Assembly: GCA_963839475.1 (NCBI GenBank)
Contig: CAWIVH010000001.1
Span: forward strand, 682,001 to 746,000
Reading direction: 5' to 3'
Source of the DNA: CAWIVH01 sp963839475
Lineage (GTDB): Bacteria; Acidobacteriota; UBA6911
DNA length: 64,000 bases
A program made the translations under genes and the position numbers. Shown piece by piece: positions 1 to 9,242 of the stretch. The notes beneath the pieces were generated by a model. The model was not told the DNA's origin. It did not search any database and saw only the letters and a program-made list of their open reading frames with translations. The number at the start of each line of letters is the position of its first letter. Positions within the stretch are counted from its first letter, which is position 1.

Positions 1-1637
1 GTGAATATCCAGGCTTCCCCGGTAGAGTTACAGACATCCGCACCGTCGGAGCAGCCACCGTACCCGCCTCCGATCAAAGCGGTTCTGCCATCGGCAGATA
101 GCGCGACCGCCCCCCCTTGCAATGAAGATCCGGTGTTTCCGCTGCCCACCAGTGTGTCGCCCTGCTGGGTCCAGACGCCATGACTGCGTACAAATATCCA
201 GGCAGCCCCAATCCCGCCTATCAGGGCCGTGTTTCCATCCGCAGAAAGGGCTACAGAACGGCCTTGCCTGGCGGCGCCAACGGCTCCTCCTCCCACCAGT
301 TTCTCCCCCTGCTGAGTCCAACTGCCGTTCGTGCGTGTAAATATCCATACTGCACCTGTTCCGGCGGAATCACCGGGACCTCCGATCATGGCGGTGTTGC
401 CATCGGCGGAGAGCGCGGCCGAGAATCCCTGCTCGGGGGCGCCCACTCCGGCATTTCCCAGAAGCTTGCTTTGAAAGGCCCACACGCCACTGCTGCGAGT
501 GAAGACCGAAACCGCACCAACCCCGTTATTGTCCCCGGGTGCGCCAATGAGGGCCGTGTTGCCATCCGCAGAAACGGCGACGGAAGTGCCCTGCCTGGGC
601 GTAACCCCTTCCCCGGTTGCTGCAAGCTTGTCACCCTGCTGGACGAAACGCGCAACCGTTCTGGGCTCGGGGCCGGGTCCATGCCCCTGCAGCTGTGAAA
701 TGGTGCCTCCGGGTATTTGGGTTCTGTCGGCAAGCGTCAGGACCCCATTAACCATGGCGGCAGCGTTAAACGCCTTCATTTCGTAGAACAAACCGGTGGG
801 AAGCAACACTCCTGTCGGATAAAAGATGGCGCCTGGAATGTCCAGAAGCAGATTTCCCGAGAGGACAGCAAAACCAATTGGAGCGATGGTGGCCATTTCG
901 GCAATGTCGGCATCAGTATAGAAAGACTCATATGGCGGCTCTATAATGGGCTTCGGTTCCAAAAAAGGATACCTTGGCTGGTACCGCCACAGAGTCTTGT
1001 CCGATTCCCGCCGATAAACCTGCTCGAATTCGCTGTACGGGTATAGCGTCCAATCGAATATGAACATCGTCTCTCGAACGAGGCTGTAGTCACCGCCAAG
1101 ATGATTGATAGCCGGAGCAAAATGTTGAGTAATCACATAATCATCGCTTCCTCCCAATGAGTGCGGATCGCTCAACCAAACGTAGATACCACAACTGCCG
1201 TCATTGTATGGCCACATGAGCTTCAACTGGTCAAACCTGAAGTAGTAATATCCCTCCAGGGACCCGACAACCGGATCGTGGCGGGGCGGGATATCGAGCT
1301 TCCATCTTATGTTCCGCGTATAGCTCGTATCCTTCGGCGCATCACAGGACATGGGACCGAAGATGTCGGTCCACAGAGTATTCGGCAAAGGTGCGCCATC
1401 CCACGGCTTCAAATATGCAAACTGCGGAGAAGGCCACCATTCTGCAGGTTCGAATTGAATCCACTGACCCCATGGTGGCTGGGAGTACCACTGCAAGCTG
1501 AGATTTCTGCCGGCAAAATTGTTGTACCAATGCACATATACTGTGGTTCCGAACGATTCCCTCGGAGCCAGGAATATGATCGCTAAGACTACGATAAGTA
1601 TTTCAGACGATAGGGTTCGGGTGCTTCTCGCTCTCAT
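1..1637 (-). CDS. Secreted FG-GAP-type beta-propeller repeat protein (3' end outside window)
   Basis: The frame is open from the ATG at 1637 down to base 1, so the C-terminus lies outside the window. A good ribosome site (GAGGAAGGA) precedes the ATG. The first 31 residues form a signal anchor/peptide (MRARSTRTLSSEILIVVLAI...). Residues about 32-310 are Trp/Tyr-rich and I do not recognise them. From about residue 330 the protein has tandem units of roughly 55-60 residues with the core ALSADGNTALIGG and GAxWIFTR, followed by WxQQGxKLVGSG. About four units are visible and the last is cut. This matches FG-GAP/integrin-alpha-like propeller repeats of large secreted bacterial proteins, usually linked to surface binding. 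The ligand is unknown. It is transcribed divergently from the regulator at 1878. Confidence 0.8.
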   Translation of the reverse strand, partial: MRARSTRTLSSEILIVVLAIIFLAPRESFGTTVYVHWYNNFAGRNLSLQWYSQPPWGQWIQFEPAEWWPSPQFAYLKPWDGAPLPNTLWTDIFGPMSCDAPKDTSYTRNIRWKLDIPPRHDPVVGSLEGYYYFRFDQLKLMWPYNDGSCGIYVWLSDPHSLGGSDDYVITQHFAPAINHLGGDYSLVRETMFIFDWTLYPYSEFEQVYRRESDKTLWRYQPRYPFLEPKPIIEPPYESFYTDADIAEMATIAPIGFAVLSGNLLLDIPGAIFYPTGVLLPTGLFYEMKAFNAAAMVNGVLTLADRTQIPGGTISQLQGHGPGPEPRTVARFVQQGDKLAATGEGVTPRQGTSVAVSADGNTALIGAPGDNNGVGAVSVFTRSSGVWAFQSKLLGNAGVGAPEQGFSAALSADGNTAMIGGPGDSAGTGAVWIFTRTNGSWTQQGEKLVGGGAVGAARQGRSVALSADGNTALIGGIGAAWIFVRSHGVWTQQGDTLVGSGNTGSSLQGGAVALSADGRTALIGGGYGGCSDGADVCNSTGEAWIF

Positions 1638-1877
1638 TCCTTCCTCTTCGCTTCCGGGCGTTGCCTTGCGAGCCCCTTCGCAACCGTTAGCCTATTTATG
1701 AACCGGAGTACTCTGTCTTACCCCCGCTGTGCAAACAGCCACAGGTGATTGCCGCCGGCACCCTCTATCAAAAGGCGGGGTGCTGCGTGAGCTAAGGCGG
1801 CCGGTATACGACAGGATGAGACGTCCAGTCTTGACAAAACGGTGATAAAATCGTGATCTTGCGCTGACAGGACTCAG

Positions 1878-4376
1878 ATGCCCAAGATCGAGAATCCGAA
1901 CTATCGTTTTGGGGAATTTATCTTGGATGTTAGGGAGCGCCGGTTGACCGGCGGAGGACAGGATATCTATCTGCCGCCGAAGGTGTTCCAGACCCTCCTG
2001 TACATGGTGATCCGCAGCGGCCGCTTGGTGACAAAGCAGGATTTGCTCGACGCCATCTGGCCGGACGTCGCGGTGACGGAAAATGCCCTGACCCGGTGTA
2101 TTAAGGATGTGCGGTTAGCGCTCGGCGACGATGTGCACCAGCCCCGGTATATCGCAACCGTACCTCGCGTCGGTTACAGGTTCATCCCAGAGGCGGAACC
2201 GGTCCCTCCATCTCGGATCCTGGATTCGGTGCCCACCGCACCCGCTTCCCCTGAAACGTCGCCACAGGAAATCAAGCTCGTTGGGGAGAAGGGCGACCGT
2301 GAAGCGCCGTTCAAAGCAGTCCCCGTGCCGGGTACCCCATCTCCGCGAATTCCTGCGGGCTTCACGTATCTTTGGAGACGGCCGGTTATCGCAGGGATCG
2401 TGATCGTGGTGGGAATGGTGGCACTGATGGGCGCTTCGTACATGGTCACTGTGCGGAACCGGGCGCTTCCGTTTCACGCTCGGGATTTCGTCCTTATCAC
2501 CGACATCACAAATCAAACGGGTGACGAGATCTTCGACCGATCATTGGCAACTGCCTTTACCGTGAGCCTGGAGCAGTCTCCTCACGCCAACGTTTTTCCA
2601 CGAGCCAGGGTGAGCGCCACGCTGAGACGGATGGGGAAGCCTCCCGATCAGAAGATCAACGATGAGATCGGAAGCGAGATCTGTCTTCGTGAAAATATCC
2701 GCGGACTGATCTCGCTTGGGATCGGAAGAATCGGCAGGCGTTATTCTCTATCGGCCAGGCTGATCGACCCGAAGAGCGGGAACGCGGTGCGTTCGCATCT
2801 TGTTTACGCCCCGGATCAGGAGCACGTGCTGCCTACCCTTCAGTCGCTGGCATCGGAAATCAGGCGCGATCTTGGCGAGGCCCTTTCGTCGATCGAGCGG
2901 AGCAACCTGAACCTGATGCAGGTGACGACTTCATCCCTGAAAGCGCTGAAACACTATTCCGATGGAGTCATGCTCTGGGAAAAAGGAGAATACGGGCCTG
3001 CAGTTCAACAGTACCTGGCTGCGGTTCATGAAGATCCCGCGTTCGCGAAGGCCTACGCCTCCCTCGGCAATGCCTATTTGAGCCATCTCTATTTACAGCC
3101 GGGACCGGGGAAAGAGTACTACGAGAAGGCTTTCCGTTTCTCCGACCGCGTAACGGAGCGAGAGCGCCAGATGATCCGGTTGAGCTACGAATCCGACCTT
3201 GGGCACTTCGAAATCGCCCGGCAGTTGTCGGAAAGCTACCTGCAAACTTATCCGGACGATTTTCGCGTGCGCCACAACTTCGGCCGTCTTTTGATGCTGA
3301 ACAATCAGCACGAAAAGGCGATCGCTCAATACCGGGAGGTGCTCCGGCTGGCTCCCGACAATGCGAGCGCGCGGATCAACATCGCCACCTCGCTAATGCA
3401 GCTCGGCCGATTTTCGGAGGCACTGGAAAACTATCAAGAGGCGTTCAGGCTGGAGCCCGCTTGGGAAATCGGGGCAAACCTGAACCAGGAATACGGCTTC
3501 ACTTTGGTGAAAGCGGGGAATCCGGTGAAAGCTCGCGAGGTTTTTTCCAGGGGGCTTTCAGGGGAAAAACACCAGGCCCTGCGATCGCTCGCTCTGCTCG
3601 ACATGTACGAAGGCAAGTATCGGCAGGCAATGACAAGACTTGAGGAGGCCATCTCGCTGAACAACTCCGGCAAGAACTACCTGGGTGAGGCAAGAAATCG
3701 GCTCTTCCTTTCGATGCTCCTTGAGGGTCAGGGAAAACGGGCCGATTCAATTCGCGAACTAAAGCGGGCAGCCTCAACCCTGGAGTCGGCCGGCCCCGTG
3801 CTCTGGCTGGCAGCCCGGATAGGGATAGGCTCTGTTCGCGCCGGAGAATTGGGCCTGGCATCCCGCCTTCTGGAGTTGGCGCGTAAGAAGGCGGACTCGA
3901 ACAGCCCCGAACAGCGGAGCGACCTGGCTCGCCTCGAAGGCGAGATCCAATTCGCGCGGGGCAATCATCAGGAGGCGCTGCGGCTGATGGTCCTTGCTGA
4001 CGATGAATTCCCTTCCGCCTTCTCTGCGGAGAGCCTTGCGCGCGCCTACTTGCAGGGCGCTGATTCAAGCCGGGCAATCGAAGCCTACGACCACTTCCTC
4101 GCAATGAAAGCAAGGAGCCTGGGATTGGAGCCTCAGCAGCTCTGGCTCGAGGCGCACTGTAGGCTGGCGAGTCTGCTGATGTCACAGGGGGAGAGCCAAC
4201 GAGCCAAAGATCTCCTGGATACTCTTCTTCGCCTCTGGAAGGATGCCGACCCGGAACTCCCGCTACTGCGCGAAGCCGGCCGCCTGCAGTCAGCCCTCCT
4301 CGCTGGTGTGATTCCGTCGCCACTTTTAAACCGCCAGTTCTCGCTCGGATCAAGGACGGTGTCGGGAGTCGACTGA
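1878..4376 (+). CDS. CadC-type winged-helix regulator with TM segment and TPR repeats
   Basis: This is a one-component membrane transcription regulator of 832 residues. Residues about 8-104 are an OmpR/PhoB-type winged-helix DNA-binding domain: start FGEFILDVRERRL, recognition-helix region VTENALTRCIKDVRLALGD, and the closing wing PRYIATVPRVGYRF. A Pro/Ser-rich linker leads to one TM helix at about 168-192. Next comes an extracytoplasmic domain (about 200-340) like the FlgO-type region in other acidobacterial CadC-TPR proteins. The rest is TPR-like helical repeats, for example AFAKAYASLGNAYL and AIAQYREVLRLAPDNASARINIATSL. No kinase or receiver domain is present, so signalling probably runs through the periplasmic TPR part. 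Targets are unknown; the divergent FG-GAP gene is the nearest candidate. Confidence 0.85.
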   Translation: MPKIENPNYRFGEFILDVRERRLTGGGQDIYLPPKVFQTLLYMVIRSGRLVTKQDLLDAIWPDVAVTENALTRCIKDVRLALGDDVHQPRYIATVPRVGYRFIPEAEPVPPSRILDSVPTAPASPETSPQEIKLVGEKGDREAPFKAVPVPGTPSPRIPAGFTYLWRRPVIAGIVIVVGMVALMGASYMVTVRNRALPFHARDFVLITDITNQTGDEIFDRSLATAFTVSLEQSPHANVFPRARVSATLRRMGKPPDQKINDEIGSEICLRENIRGLISLGIGRIGRRYSLSARLIDPKSGNAVRSHLVYAPDQEHVLPTLQSLASEIRRDLGEALSSIERSNLNLMQVTTSSLKALKHYSDGVMLWEKGEYGPAVQQYLAAVHEDPAFAKAYASLGNAYLSHLYLQPGPGKEYYEKAFRFSDRVTERERQMIRLSYESDLGHFEIARQLSESYLQTYPDDFRVRHNFGRLLMLNNQHEKAIAQYREVLRLAPDNASARINIATSLMQLGRFSEALENYQEAFRLEPAWEIGANLNQEYGFTLVKAGNPVKAREVFSRGLSGEKHQALRSLALLDMYEGKYRQAMTRLEEAISLNNSGKNYLGEARNRLFLSMLLEGQGKRADSIRELKRAASTLESAGPVLWLAARIGIGSVRAGELGLASRLLELARKKADSNSPEQRSDLARLEGEIQFARGNHQEALRLMVLADDEFPSAFSAESLARAYLQGADSSRAIEAYDHFLAMKARSLGLEPQQLWLEAHCRLASLLMSQGESQRAKDLLDTLLRLWKDADPELPLLREAGRLQSALLAGVIPSPLLNRQFSLGSRTVSGVD

Positions 4377-4487
4377 TACGGGACGGAAACTGTGAAATCG
4401 TGACCCCTGACGGAATTCAAGCTGCGCGCCTCTTTTGCCGGTGGTGAGGATCGCCGACCTCCGGCGCTCGCACTCATCCGTGGCCGG

Positions 4488-4889
4488 TCAGATATGGAGC
4501 GGTGGCTGAGGGGATTCGAACAGCCGGATCGTTTCCTCCGACAGCAGGATCCACAATCCGTAAACTCCCAGCGCGGTCCCGATAGGAACACTGAAGAGAT
4601 GCAGAGCGGAAAGCAGGATGCCCAGTATCCTGGACCAGCGCGCCATGCGCAGCAAGCCGATCCCCGCGATGATCGCGGGGAGGGAGGTAATCAGCAAAAG
4701 GAAGAAAATCACGCTGCCGACGATGCTGACAATGGGAATGGCGATCATGGCGCCGGGTTCATGCCGGGCGGTCATCCCGATGATGCCGACGGCACCTCCG
4801 AAAATGAGCAGGATGATCAGGGCGCCTATGAATCCGAACGAGCCCCAGACGATGTTGAGGATTCCCAGCAGCTGAATGTGTTTTCTCAT
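4488..4889 (-). CDS. Small multi-pass membrane protein, function unknown
   Basis: I chose the ATG at 4889 because a strong ribosome site (AAGGAGG) lies four bases upstream; the open frame extends to 4982 but has no comparable signal there. The 133-residue product has three or four hydrophobic stretches (LLGILNIVWGSFGFIGALIILLIF; MIAIPIVSIVGSVIFFLLLITSLPAII; ILGILLSALHLFSVPIGTALGVYGLWILL). It ends in a short Pro-rich cytoplasmic-looking tail. Small polytopic proteins of this type are common in Acidobacteriota, but I recognise no family with a known role. It is convergent with the CadC-type regulator at 1878-4376. Confidence 0.65.
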   Translation of the reverse strand: MRKHIQLLGILNIVWGSFGFIGALIILLIFGGAVGIIGMTARHEPGAMIAIPIVSIVGSVIFFLLLITSLPAIIAGIGLLRMARWSRILGILLSALHLFSVPIGTALGVYGLWILLSEETIRLFESPQPPLHI

Positions 4890-5281
4890 AAATCCTCCTT
4901 CAGAGGCTCTCGTTTCGACCTGGCCTTCTGGAAACGTCCCTATTATCGCGCCGGCAGGCTCACGTCCCATAGCGATATACACAGGGACGACCTGTTTATT
5001 CGCTCCGTCAGGTCGGGAATCCTGATACCGCCCGCCGCACTTCCGTACCGGCCGTTGCGGCTGGCGGCATTTCCCGTCCGTGAAAATGCAGCCGCAAATG
5101 GGGTCCGCTAACCGGGAATCCTGCTGGTACTCCGGCCCCTACGCGACGAGGTCGCCGGATCGCCGCACTGAATTCCACTGAAAGAACACAGGTTGCTCCC
5201 GATTTGAGTTAGAATCGAGGCCGTCAAGTCATAGCCCCGGTCACTGGTGGCTGAGCATTTTGGAACGAACAGGGAGGAATC
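4890..5281. other. Gene-free stretch between divergent genes
   Basis: This 392-bp stretch separates the small membrane protein (minus) from the TIM-barrel gene (plus) and must hold both promoters. I saw no convincing -35/-10 pair, RNA gene or repeat. The last bases give the ribosome site GGGAGGAA for the gene at 5282. Confidence 0.4.
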
Positions 5282-6208
5282 ATGAATCGTCGGGAGTTTC
5301 TTGCCGGGGCTGCAGCGGCAGCCGGAATCGCAGCCACGGGCCGAGCATGGCCCCAGGATCGGGATCAGGCCAAACTTGCCCGTCTCGCCATCATGAGCCT
5401 GAGTTTTGGCAACATTCTGAAAAACGCCAATCAACCGGATGACCCGGCGAGAACGCTCGACCTGATGGACATCGGGCAGATGTATGCCGATCGATTTGGC
5501 ATCCACCACGTCGAGCTGCAGCACACCCACATCCCATCGACTGAAGAAGGCTGGCTCAAGGAGTTTCGCGCCCGGCTGGCAAAGACGAAGTCCCAGGTAA
5601 CGAACATCAACCTCGAGTTTGGCGCTCTCACCGTCTCCGCGCCGGAGCCCGTGCTGCGGTTGGAGGCGATCGACCTTACCAAGCAGTGGATCAATCACGC
5701 GGCGACTCTCGGCTGTCCCCGGGTGATGATCAACCAGGGTTTGCTGGTTCAGGAAAGCAAGCAGGCCGCGATCGCCTCCCTCAAGCTAATCGGGGCTTAC
5801 AGCCAGACGAAGGGAATCAAGGTGGGAGTCGAGAACCGCGCCGCCCCGAGAACCGCGCCGCGCGGCACTGCCCCTGCAACTCCCCCGCCGCCGGCGCCGC
5901 CGGCCCCAATTGACTACACCCTGTTGGTGGAGGTCATTCAGGCCGCCGGGGTCTACGCCAACTGCGATCTGGGCAACTTCACCGATCAGGAATCGCAGCT
6001 CGCCGGAATACGCGCGATGTTCCCGCTCACTGACGGCAATTGCCACGTGAAAATCAACCCGGCGAGGTACGACCTTCCCAAGGCCCTGGCCCTGACCAGG
6101 GAACTCGGGTACAAGGGCCTTTATTCGATCGAGGCCTCGCCCAACATGGGCCCCGATCCTCACGAGAATACAAAAAAGATCCTGGATGTAATCCTCGCCA
6201 ATATCTAG
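5282..6208 (+). CDS. Exported sugar phosphate isomerase/epimerase-like TIM-barrel protein
   Basis: The 308-residue protein starts with a twin-arginine-type leader (MNRREFLAGAAAAAGIAATGRA) and then a xylose isomerase-like TIM barrel. Supporting segments are IMSLSFGN, GIHHVELQHTHIP, VTNINLEFG, LGCPRVMINQG, KVGVENR, YANCDLGNFT, CHVKINP and GYKGLYSIEASP. The conserved acidic and His/Asp positions expected for a metal site (Glu in GVENR, Asp in CDLGNF, His in CHVK, Glu in SIEAS) are present. Odd feature: a Pro/Ala/Thr-rich insertion at about 190-208 right after the metal-binding GVENR strand. In DUF1080/Gfo-Idh clusters such barrels act on 3-keto sugars or epimerise them; the substrate here is inferred only. 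The start follows AGGGAGGAATC. Confidence 0.8.
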   Translation: MNRREFLAGAAAAAGIAATGRAWPQDRDQAKLARLAIMSLSFGNILKNANQPDDPARTLDLMDIGQMYADRFGIHHVELQHTHIPSTEEGWLKEFRARLAKTKSQVTNINLEFGALTVSAPEPVLRLEAIDLTKQWINHAATLGCPRVMINQGLLVQESKQAAIASLKLIGAYSQTKGIKVGVENRAAPRTAPRGTAPATPPPPAPPAPIDYTLLVEVIQAAGVYANCDLGNFTDQESQLAGIRAMFPLTDGNCHVKINPARYDLPKALALTRELGYKGLYSIEASPNMGPDPHENTKKILDVILANI

Positions 6209-6261
6209 AACCTGTGGCGCGCGGTGATGTCGGGCAGCGCCTTTACTGGAGGCAGAAGCCG

Positions 6262-7365
6262 ATGAATTCGATATTCAAATCCGGTCCGGAGGGCGGAAGC
6301 TCGCGACGCAGCTTCATTCAAAAAGTGGGGACGCTCGCCGCAGCGTCGACCGTGACGGTGAGTGCCGGTGCGGGGCAGGCGCCGAAAAGTGCGGCGGAGG
6401 CGCCAAAGCCGGTCACGCCGGGACCCTTGGCATACCAGCCGATGCCGACAGTCCGGATTGGAAAGCACAATGTCTCCCGCTTGATCCTCGGGGTGAACGT
6501 CCCCGGCCTGCATTTTTCGGACAGGCTCGTGCAGGATGCGCGCGCGTGGAACACGCCCGAACGCCGGGTCATGCAGCTCAAGCATTGTGAAGAGCTGGGC
6601 ATTAACACGATGGTGCAGGCCGGAAACCGCATCGCTCAGTACAACGCCGAACACGGCGGCAAGATGCTGGGTTGCGGCAGCGGACTTGCGAATATCGGCC
6701 CCAACGGGAACTGGTCGGATGTCGAAAAATCCATCAAGGACATGGCCGGCTACGGCGTCATCAGCATTCACCACGCCGGCTATGGGCCATACGGCACCGA
6801 TTCCTGGTGGAGGCAAAAAAAGCTCAACATCGTCCGGGAGTATTGCAAGAGGGTGCGGGACGCGGGAGTGCTGGTTGCCGTCACCAGCCACCGCCCGGAA
6901 GTCTTCATGGAAATCGAGTCGCAGGGTTGGGACGTCGACTATTACATGACCTGCTTGTACAAGTACGGCCGTACCCACGCAGAATGGCTGGCAGCCTTCA
7001 AATCGAATCCTGAAATGATGCCCGTGGAAATCGGCTACCCCACGGAGGAAAGCGACCAGCGCACCGCGCCCGCCAGCTGGTCGGACCTGTACGGGGGTGA
7101 AGTGGCCTTTGTCCAGGGTGATCCGCCGGAAATGCTCAAGGTGGTCCAACAGTGCAAACGGCCCTGTTTCGTGTACAAGCTGCTCGCCGACGGCCGCAGG
7201 GCCCAGAGGCAGGATCATGTCGAAGGGGTGTTCAAGCACGTGATGGCGAACATCAAGTCGACCGACGCGGTAGTGGTCGGGATGTATGACAAGTACATCG
7301 ACGAATATGCCATCAACAAGGAGTACGTCGTCAAGTACAGCAAGACATCGATCCCTGCGGTGTAA
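6262..7365 (+). CDS. Exported aldo/keto reductase-like TIM-barrel protein without the catalytic tetrad
   Basis: The ATG at 6262 follows GGAGGCAGAAGCCG and opens a twin-arginine leader (SSRRSFIQKVGTLAAAS), giving 367 residues; the open frame upstream overlaps the preceding gene in another frame and is discarded. After the leader, the segment VRIGKHNVSRLILGVNVPG has the start of an aldo/keto reductase barrel. The later strands (YGVISIHHAGYG, VLVAVTSHRPEVF, DYYMTCLYKYGR, RPCFVYKLLADGR, AVVVGMY) fit a TIM barrel. I do not find the AKR tetrad Asp-Tyr-Lys-His, so redox activity is doubtful. It lies 53 bp downstream of the exported TIM-barrel gene, probably in one transcript. Confidence 0.65.
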   Translation: MNSIFKSGPEGGSSRRSFIQKVGTLAAASTVTVSAGAGQAPKSAAEAPKPVTPGPLAYQPMPTVRIGKHNVSRLILGVNVPGLHFSDRLVQDARAWNTPERRVMQLKHCEELGINTMVQAGNRIAQYNAEHGGKMLGCGSGLANIGPNGNWSDVEKSIKDMAGYGVISIHHAGYGPYGTDSWWRQKKLNIVREYCKRVRDAGVLVAVTSHRPEVFMEIESQGWDVDYYMTCLYKYGRTHAEWLAAFKSNPEMMPVEIGYPTEESDQRTAPASWSDLYGGEVAFVQGDPPEMLKVVQQCKRPCFVYKLLADGRRAQRQDHVEGVFKHVMANIKSTDAVVVGMYDKYIDEYAINKEYVVKYSKTSIPAV

Positions 7366-7397
7366 GCCCACGGAAACTTGGAACGCTCGATAGATTG

Positions 7398-7466
7398 AAC
7401 CGCGAAGGCGCGAAGACCGCAAAGGTTTTATTTATATATCTTTGCGATCTTCGCGCCTTCGCGGTT
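7398..7466. repeat. Large inverted repeat / hairpin downstream of 7365
   Basis: Two 27-bp arms (7398-7424 and 7440-7466) match at 26 of 27 positions around a 15-nt AT-rich loop. The arm core is CGCGAAGGCGCGAAG. Sequences of this kind (alternating GCGAAG/CTTCGC) recur as dispersed intergenic repeats in many GC-rich genomes. It sits between convergent genes ending at 7365 and 7644 and could act as a bidirectional terminator, though no clear U-tract follows. Confidence 0.75.
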
Positions 7467-7643
7467 TGATTGGTTTTGCTGTATTTGCCGCAGGTGGATG
7501 ACTCCCGCCGTGCGCTAGCCCAAGTTTCTATTCTCAATAAACCGGGCAGTTCCGGAGCCTGAGAGTACGCCGGGCCTCGGAAGCACAATGCCAACATAGC
7601 CGCCACTGCATTCCTGTGCCTATTTTTTCTCTCCGGCCCGATC

Positions 7644-9152
7644 TCAGGCCATGGCGGCGACCCGCAATTCCTCCGTTGCGTTCTTCCGCCCTGCTGAATC
7701 GACCGTGATCAGCTTGTAGGCGTGGGACGCCATGTCGGATGGCTTGTCATCAAAAGTGAAAGGAGACTTGGTCGTCTGTGGCTTGTGCTCGACTTGCCCG
7801 ACCTTCTGTCCGTCTCGCCATACCTCATAATGTCTGATCGGGCTGTCGCCGGCGTAGGCCGTTTGCCATGCCAGACCGACAACCCTTCGGTCGCCCTGCT
7901 TGGCCTGGGATACCGCCGGATCACGCGGTGCCCCCAGCGGCTGCGGAGGTAATTGGAACCAATTGGTTTTTCCGCCTTTCACCTGAGCCGCTTTCCGTTC
8001 AATCTCCGTTCGGTCCGTAGAACTCAATCCGTTTTCCAGAATCTGCGCCGCCGACATGTTTTGTATTAGCTGACAGCTGCTGTCCTGATCTTCAACGCGG
8101 CCGATCCCAATAATGGCCGTCGAGATGCCAGGAGTGGAAAGCGCATATTGGACCAGAGGGCGGCTGGGCAGCTCAGGGCTGCCGACCGCAAGGACGACAT
8201 CTTCCGGCGACCTCGACCATTTTGGATCTTTGGTGTACATGGCACCGTCGGCAAATACCTTCATGGCTATGATCCCGAGTCCCTTTGCCGCCGCTACCGG
8301 TATTGCGTTGTGCTGGTGACTGAAATAGAGCCGGTCGTTGGCGTTGATGGCAATCAGCATGGTATCGATGACCTGATTTTGATCTCGCTGCACGCATTCC
8401 ATCATCACCGGCGAGGAGATGTGGCCGGTGATTCCTATGTGCCTTATGAGCTTTTCCTCTTTGGGATTAAGCCCCGTTCGATTCGTACCGTCTCTGTAAT
8501 CCCTGAGAGCAGCCAGAGCACCGATGCGATCGGCCTTGGGGTCGGGTTGATCCAGGCCGAGGTAGATCGCGTCAACTTCCGCCATTGTATTCAGATTGTG
8601 GATTTGGAATATGTCCAGGTAAGCCCCTTTAGGGTAGTTTCCTTCACCGTCGCCGAACATGAGGGAAAGCGAGCGCTTCAGATCCTCGATCGCCTTGGAT
8701 CCCTTCGGCCCCTCGGTGCGATCATTGGCATCGGGATGAGAGCCCTTGGCATGGCGCACCATGGTTTTACTGGCCAGGACGATGGAGCGTCTCTTCACCT
8801 CGTTATAGCCGGGAGAGCCCGGGACCAGGTTGAGTGATCTGAACGCCTTGCCATAATTCATCTGGCTGGGCCCGTAGACGTTCGAAGTATCGAAATAGGA
8901 CACCCCCAGGTCCATGGCCTTCAGGATGATGCGCTCGGGATTGATCCCGGACGGCGTCCACTGCAGCGACGCCTGCCCGCCCAGGCCCAAAGAAGTGACT
9001 TCGTAACCGGTCCGGCCCAATTGCCGGGTCATGGGCCTGGCCACACGGAGGGCGCCGCGGCCGATCGAAAATGAACCTTGCAGCGTTCCTGCAGCAGCTG
9101 CGGCAGCCAGAAACGAACGCCGGGAAATCTGATTTCGAGAGGATTTTTTCAT
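7644..9152 (-). CDS. Exported aldo/keto reductase with C-terminal fibronectin-III-like domain
   Basis: The 502-residue product has a twin-arginine leader (NQISRRSFLAAAAAAG) and a full AKR barrel: RQLGRTGYEVTSLGLGG, the catalytic Asp and Tyr in SYFDTSNVYGPSQ, Lys in IVLASKTM and His in IFQIHNL. The late strand TPGISTAIIGIG contributes to cofactor binding. The last 90 residues (VVGLAWQTAYAGDSPIRHYEVWRDGQKVG...HAYKLITVDSAGRKN) look like a fibronectin type III fold, an uncommon addition to an AKR that suggests binding to a glycan or partner outside the cytoplasm. The ribosome site AGGAGA precedes the ATG. Twin-arginine export would allow the NAD(P) cofactor to be carried folded. It lies upstream of no same-strand gene nearer than 9243. 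Confidence 0.85.
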   Translation of the reverse strand: MKKSSRNQISRRSFLAAAAAAGTLQGSFSIGRGALRVARPMTRQLGRTGYEVTSLGLGGQASLQWTPSGINPERIILKAMDLGVSYFDTSNVYGPSQMNYGKAFRSLNLVPGSPGYNEVKRRSIVLASKTMVRHAKGSHPDANDRTEGPKGSKAIEDLKRSLSLMFGDGEGNYPKGAYLDIFQIHNLNTMAEVDAIYLGLDQPDPKADRIGALAALRDYRDGTNRTGLNPKEEKLIRHIGITGHISSPVMMECVQRDQNQVIDTMLIAINANDRLYFSHQHNAIPVAAAKGLGIIAMKVFADGAMYTKDPKWSRSPEDVVLAVGSPELPSRPLVQYALSTPGISTAIIGIGRVEDQDSSCQLIQNMSAAQILENGLSSTDRTEIERKAAQVKGGKTNWFQLPPQPLGAPRDPAVSQAKQGDRRVVGLAWQTAYAGDSPIRHYEVWRDGQKVGQVEHKPQTTKSPFTFDDKPSDMASHAYKLITVDSAGRKNATEELRVAAMA

Positions 9153-9242
9153 ATCCGTTTCTCCTGTTTTTCTCTTTATGTGGCGAGTCCCATTGCACCC
9201 GATCTTTCCCTGCGGAGGAACAGCGTCAACAAGGGACGCCTC

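Noticed and set aside
1831..1836. Perfect TTGACA upstream of the CadC-type gene
   Set aside because: No acceptable -10 hexamer at 16-18 bp; TAAAAT is only 9 bp away.
3499..4353. 284-codon open frame on the minus strand
   Set aside because: Antisense to the TPR region of the CadC-type regulator; Arg/Pro/Ser-rich shadow.
6205..7422. 405-codon open frame on the minus strand
   Set aside because: Antisense to the exported AKR-like gene; no family features.
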